This document shows, piece by piece, positions 58,801-64,000 of a DNA stretch of 64,000 nt. Location of the stretch: the NCBI GenBank assembly GCA_005281725.1, contig SSBO01000003.1, positions 2,655,824-2,719,823 of the forward strand, given 5' to 3'. The position numbers were made by a program, and so were the translations under genes. Below the pieces are notes generated by a model. That model did no database searches, was not told where the DNA came from, and saw only the letters and a program-made list of their open reading frames with translations. This DNA comes from Wuchereria bancrofti. Its lineage: Eukaryota > Nematoda > Chromadorea > Rhabditida > Onchocercidae. Each line of letters opens with the position of its first letter. Position 1 is the stretch's first letter.

Positions 58801-61353
58801 TATAATATTCAGTGTCATCTCTTCCATACTTAACTTTCTATTCTTTCTGAAAAAGATTAATATCTTACAGTTTCCATGGCAGTAATATACTAAAGCGGCA
58901 GCAGCAGCATCACAATACTTTATTATGCCAGTTTTGACTTCATTTAATTGATTATTAGTTTGGAAATTTCATTGTAAGGAACCTCCATATCAAATTTCCA
59001 GATCCGTTGCGCTCATCCAGCTCCCAATAACTGGGTTGATTTTCATATGGCAGATCTTTGGGCTGCTGCTACAATTGGATATGAAATTTTTACGAGGCAA
59101 CAGTTTAATTTTAAAATTAGCGTTTAAATGATATACAAATTACTTCAAGAATTTCAAGCATAGTGAGCGTCATTGTCACTAGTATACAACGGTGGTTGTC
59201 GTTCCTACAATCTGTAGGGAGTAATTTGTGATACATCGTGAAGTCAAGAATTAATTTGCAAATTTAGAATATATTTCTCAAATAGATTCATAATTTTCTA
59301 GAAATTTAACTTTTAGATTTGTTCAAAATTTTTCATTAAAAAAAAAAACAAAATAAAACCTTCAAATCATTTACAGAACAAATCCGTTCTACGGCCATAT
59401 GAGAAGCGATCAGTATGTGGAATGTGAACTGCCAGCGTTGCCGAAGAAGGTGGATTGTTCAGTAAAAATGGTTATTCGGGATATGCTACAAATTGATCCA
59501 AATAAAGTATTATATTTTAATACATGTACTATAAAATTAGCCTAATTAGAAAGTCATATTTTTACTTATTGAAAATCATGATTGCTGATAATTAAATAAC
59601 ACTTAATAAACAGTATCTTCCTGAAATGTTTCAGGAAACTGGCCTTACCTATTTTTAGTTGCATCATGAAACATTTTTTAGCGACCAGATCCATCTGTCG
59701 CGGCAAATGTTCTTAGTATATCATTGTTCCGGTTTGGTCATAATTTGCATAAACTCCTTCATGATTGTGGTTTTGATGAAACATTGTTTGGTGGAAAAAT
59801 TAACGATTTAAAGAATGCTGCAAGTAAAACTCTGGAAGCGGTAAGTATTATCTCCAGTTGTTGGCAAGACCTAATTCAATTTTCAATTTTGAGCAAATTT
59901 GCTCAGAAAAGCTTCTGACCATCTTTGCTGTTGAATTTATTATTTCTAATGCTGAAATAAACCGAATGTGCAGGAGAAAGTAGATTAAGGTGCAGCAAAT
60001 GCAGACTTAATGGTTCAACTTACAGATGAATGATTTTGATAATATAATGTTATAAAATTGATTTTTCTATTTAAAGTAATGAAAAAGATAGATTCTTTTA
60101 TACTTATGACTCATATTGGGCTTTTGGAAAATATTACAGTCGTATTTTAAAAGAAAGTATCATATTAAATGAAATTGGAATTTATACGCGCACTATTTTC
60201 AAAATATTTGATTAAACAAATTTTTTTTTAAATTCAGCTTAAAGAAAATATGATAGCATCGGTGAATAATTTTACTCTTCTGTTTGCCGCGGAAACAATA
60301 CTGGCTCGAAATATTCATCCAAATGTGATCAGTACAGCTGAACTGCAGGTTGTGCTTTTTGTTTGTTTGTTTTTTTAATTGTTTTATAATTGGAACATTT
60401 GAATTTGCCAGTAAGTTTTTTTTGCTGCAGAAACAATTTGGCTTGAAGTATTCAGCAGCTAATGTCAATACTGGGTTTTTTGCTTAAATTTTCTTTCTCG
60501 TTATAATAAATTAACTTATTTGTTTTTTGAAGATTACTTTTTTGATTCATTGAGAATATCGACTTTATATGGCTGAAAATGGCTGTTTTATATCTGCTAA
60601 AAATCCATTAATAATAGAAATAAATCAATATACCATTAAATTAACTTTAATGCACACTTTTATTAATTGTCATTATCTCATACTGTGTATATCTACAACT
60701 TATCAACCATCTTAAAATCGGAAGTTTTGTTTTGATCATTACTTAAATATATGTTAATTTATGTTAGAATAAGTGCAACAAAAATTATTTTGAAATATAT
60801 GTAGAAAGTTATTTAAAAAAAAACAATTTTAATGAGTTAGATACATCGACATTTTCTAAAGCATGTTTGAAAATGGAATCAAAAGTTAAAAAACGAAATG
60901 CTTAGGAAATAATGTTTCTTTGTACAAAATCATATAAAATTTTATGTTGTATAGCAGATCATCTGTCGGTCTAGTACAATTTCTTAAGATTGATTTTGTT
61001 AACATCTAATCGTGTTATGATGTTGAAGCTATAGACTAATATTATACTCTTCGTGGATTCTGGGCAGCAACTTTGATGATATATTTCTATGAGAGATTTA
61101 GATCGAAATATTGTTAAAGGTAAGCTAAACATTGGTTTTTTTTTTGTCTAAATTTATATCATTTTACTTCCAGCTTCGCGCAACATTTCTATCCCGAATT
61201 AATCACGAATATATTTGGTCAGCTTTAAGCTATTTCTGCCACGAAGGCAGCTCATCAAGAAGTCATTCGAACTTTGTTACTACAAAAATGGGAGATCAAA
61301 TATTTGCAGCTGGCGATACGATAAATTCTGTAAATAATTTTATTAACAATTGA
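55826..61353 (+). CDS. pink-1: PINK1 mitochondrial Ser/Thr protein kinase, 587 aa
   Basis: Thirteen exons join in frame: 55826-55936, 56278-56421, 56655-56736, 57228-57382, 57547-57680, 57831-58004, 58227-58393, 58578-58699, 59002-59096, 59377-59506, 59682-59840, 60238-60348, 61174-61353. The Arg/Lys-rich, acid-free N-terminus (MRKFWFALRFLLKRSS) is a mitochondrial targeting signal. Kinase marks: nucleotide loop near 112-126 (CGCDAAVYEA), Lys171 (YALKIM), HRDIKSDN with Asp309, SDFG with Asp332, and RAPE at 360-363. The PINK1-type C-terminal region (NPFYG, ELPALPKKV, RPDPSVAANVLSISLF) follows. Length is close to human PINK1 (581). Known role: on damaged mitochondria PINK1 phosphorylates ubiquitin and Parkin to start mitophagy. 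The first glycine of the loop is Ala117, and no clear membrane segment follows the targeting signal. ATG lies 9 nt after TTTCTAG. AATAAA at about 62064 may be the polyadenylation signal. Two or three introns have GC donors. Confidence 0.95.
58005..58226 (+). other. probable GC-AG intron (pink-1 intron 6)
   Basis: The donor reads ATGAGAAG|GCAAAT and the acceptor TTTTCAG. The join gives FIVMRRYRMTLREYV, which lines up without a gap with the PINK1 family segment VMK-Y-TLR-Y. A GT-AG alternative exists (donor GTACTT at 58019, acceptor at 58219) but would insert six residues before the conserved Arg-Tyr. Confidence 0.65.
58394..58577 (+). other. GC-AG intron (pink-1 intron 7)
   Basis: The donor reads TCCGATG|GCAAAT and the acceptor TTATTTAG. 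The join gives DNILLDFNSDDDAPHLVLSD, linking the catalytic loop to the DFG motif at normal family spacing. No GT donor in the required phase exists between the HRD motif and the stop codon that follows in this frame. Confidence 0.75.
59097..59376 (+). other. pink-1 intron 9, GC or GT donor ambiguous
   Basis: With donor ACGAG|GCAACA the protein reads YEIFTRTNPFYG, the same spacing as in human PINK1. With donor CAACA|GTTTAA six bases later the phase is also kept and two glutamines are added. Transcript evidence is needed to decide. Confidence 0.5.
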
Positions 61354-64000
61354 GGTTATTAGGTGAGATGAGAAATCTAAGAAGGCTGCTTAGTTCGTGC
61401 ATAGATGTAGGGTTCATCTCATTAATGGTTCTTTAGTTAGGAATGAATTGTATTTCTTCAGACTTCGTAGGGATACGATCGAACTCTTCTGTATATTTCA
61501 TTAAGTTTAGTGGAATCTCTTAATTACTCATGTACTTGGTTGATTAACTTGTTAGTTAACTAACTTCTTATAAATTTCCTGTTTACTCTTGGTAACAAAA
61601 CTTCCAATTTGGCTTTTTTTAATCTTATGGGACACGAACTTGAAGACACAACGGTTACACTTCAAAGTTTGCATATAATTTGAAATCAAAAATAATTATG
61701 TCAAATATTTTGTAGATTGCATTTTTCAAGTCATCATGATTATGTTATTTTCATGTTCAAGTTGTTCTTCAGGCCACGTATGTTTATGTATAATAAGCTT
61801 TTTTTTCTGACTGTTTGACATAGTAGATAGTGAATATTTCGACGAAATATACTAACTGTAATTTTTTTTTTCAGTCCTGTTGATGTATTTATAATTGCTT
61901 TTCAATTAAATGACTTGAAGAGGACACGAGAGTTTCACTTTTTTGTCACTAATTGAGATTGTTTTGTGCATTTCCAAATTTTAATCATGTATTTCAGGAC
62001 CACATAGTGCAATTTGTATCCTCGTTGATTTATTTTTTCTTCGTATTTTATTACCTGCAGAAATAAAGTATTGTATCATTTTGTACAAAGTTAAAAGTCA
62101 ATTTTATAAACTTAAACTTGATGCTCACTTTTTCTGATATGTTTATATGAATATATACTATGTGAAAAATTTGGAATGAAGCGTTCATTTTGAGAAAATT
62201 ATCCTATAACTTTCCAGGGTATTTCTCTTTGCGGTGTTATATCTCCAGAATTTTGTTTTATTTTTTAAATGGTTTATTATTAGATAACAGTTTTTTTTTA
62301 GAGGACAAAACTTATCCAATTATTGATAGCTCATATTCTTTGTTAATTAAACAAGTTTCTCAAAAAGTTAGTGTAAAAACTACGGCGATTTTGGAAGCAC
62401 TGGTTTTTTAGATTGAGTGTTATTACTTTTTTGGTTATTAGTTGTACCTACTTCCTTTGTTAATAATATTAGTTCATTTTAATTTTTTACTGAAAATATA
62501 GGATCAATGCGAAGTCGTCATCTGAATTATTTTGTTTACTGCCAATAAGTCTAACTTTTTTAAATATATTGATAAAATAAATTCCGGCTGTTGAGAAGGA
62601 AAGGAAGAAGTTTTGGATCTGGTTATGCTTACTTAATTTATCTTCAGTAATCGATAGTCGAGTAGTTTTAATGATTACGTTATTTAAGTAATGTCATAGA
62701 ATTTGTTCGATCTTTTCATTCTTTCCCCGACATAATGGACGTTTTCATTATTTATTTTTACCATTTTGCCGTGTTTCTCTGAAATAAAATTTGAGTAAAT
62801 TTTTTCCTATCATTTTTTCTCATAGAAAATGGATGCATTTTATGATAAACATTTGAAAATTCTTAACAATTTCAGTTGCATTATCCTTTTCAAATCTATT
62901 TTCAGATCATTTTAATATATATTTATTGATACATGCGTGATGTTAGCGAAAGATAACGTACAGATTTTCCATGTTTTATGTTCATATGTTATGCATCTCC
63001 ACACTCATCGTTATTGATTGCTTTATTAAACTTTGATTTATCAGAAATTAGGGATCTGTTTATCCTGGGAATCATTTATTTATGTTTCTTCATTTGTGGA
63101 CTACAAAATAGGCAAAGAACAGAGAAGTTGGGAGAGAAGCTGAATCTCATAAAATAGCATAAGTGACCGGTCCACAAGATCGATGCTATATCATTTTATA
63201 ATATTGCAAGAAATTTTTGTATATGATGAAAGTGTGGAATATTTGAAAACTAACGATGTAGTTGAGATAATTTTGTGAAAATTACTAGTTTATGACAATT
63301 TGGGTTGTAGTTTAACATACTGAGAATTTATTCTTTTGTTTCTTTCGAAAATTTCTTCTTAAATGTTAAACAGTATATTGAACAAACTCAGCAGAAACAT
63401 TAGCGAAAGATTCGTTGAATGTGCCCATTCTTAAAAATGTCTTAAAAATTCTATTGCTTTGCTTTTACAGTAAGTTAAGTTGACCTTCCATCAACTCTAT
63501 GATGACCCATTTATTAAGTTATCATGTCTACTGTCAGGTGTATCTTTAAAGCAAAAATGCTGAATACATTAAAATATATATCATAGTATACTTAAAATAT
63601 CGAATAATTTTGTGTAAGATAACAACAGCTGATAGCTATTATAAACAGCAAAAAAAAAAGTCGAAAATTTTCAAAACTGGAGAGTTTAGTAAGTTTTTAG
63701 CTTAATTATGTGAAAATTTCATATTTCATCAAAATATATTGAATTTTTTACTTACATTTTACTACTTAGTAGTTTATAAGAATTAATTTAAAAGTATAAG
63801 AAAGTAAAAATTAAGAATTAACCCCCCAAAAAAAAAAGCCAAATACTGGACGCTTTCCTGTTCTTGCATTCACAAGAAGCAATAATATATTCGAGAAAAA
63901 TCGGGGAGGAAAAAGATACAAGCGAAAACGAAAAAACTATTCAATCAGTGGATGTGTGGTAACAGAAATTATGATGAAATGGTAGTTTATGTGAGAGTAG
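61354..64000. other. pink-1 3' flank and empty tail of the window
   Basis: A plausible polyadenylation signal is at about 62064. An exon-like stretch, 62302-62402, follows a run of T and TAG, encodes DKTYPIIDSSYSLLIKQVSQ and ends in a weak GTTTTT donor; it enters in phase 1. It might be the first seen exon of a gene running past the window, or chance. Nothing else is recognisable. Confidence 0.4.

Noticed and set aside
1..64000. Bacterial endosymbiont insertions, CRISPR arrays, transposases, viral genes
   Set aside because: None seen: no long uninterrupted frames of bacterial or viral type, no spaced repeats and no reverse transcriptase or transposase motifs.

Overview
The window looks like nuclear DNA of a parasitic roundworm. 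It is very AT-rich, genes are split into many short exons, introns run from 46 bp to several kb, and nearly every intron ends in the nematode-style (T)TTCAG or TTTAG acceptor. Several start codons lie 2-33 nt after such an acceptor, as expected for spliced-leader trans-splicing or a 5'UTR intron. Gene content (one RFX factor of DAF-19 type, PINK1, a large F-box/LRR protein) and AT-richness suggest a clade III, probably filarial, nematode. The species is inference only.

Layout: 0-5.9 kb holds a four-pass MARVEL-like membrane protein gene on the minus strand (2445-3459), with repeats on both sides. 5.9-13.9 kb holds a complete 20-exon plus-strand gene for a 757-residue RRM + F-box + leucine-rich-repeat protein. 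14-22.5 kb is mostly non-coding. It contains weak exon-like pieces with paired cysteines (17.4-19.0 kb) and three X-box-like sites (20.5-21.0 kb) upstream of the next gene. 22.6-43.7 kb is one large 18-exon gene for an RFX transcription factor (daf-19 orthologue, 895 residues). A 7-kb intron and a phase-compatible internal first exon at 35363 suggest long and short isoforms. 43.7-51.7 kb holds two candidate small secreted-protein genes (44861-46092 and 49459-50919), an AAT microsatellite and a 94-bp triple tandem repeat. 52.1-52.8 kb holds exons of an unrecognised minus-strand gene. 55.8-61.4 kb is a complete 13-exon PINK1 kinase gene (pink-1, 587 residues). The last 2.6 kb is almost empty.

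All exon joins of the three large genes were checked by hand for reading phase and every one closes in frame. That exercise exposed a cluster of non-canonical GC-AG introns: two in pink-1, one in the F-box gene, and one more that is ambiguous. There is no sign of an operon. The genes do unrelated jobs (ciliated-neuron transcription, mitochondrial quality control, probable ubiquitin-ligase targeting, membrane traffic). The most interesting local logic is that the RFX gene is preceded by sites of the kind its own product should bind.
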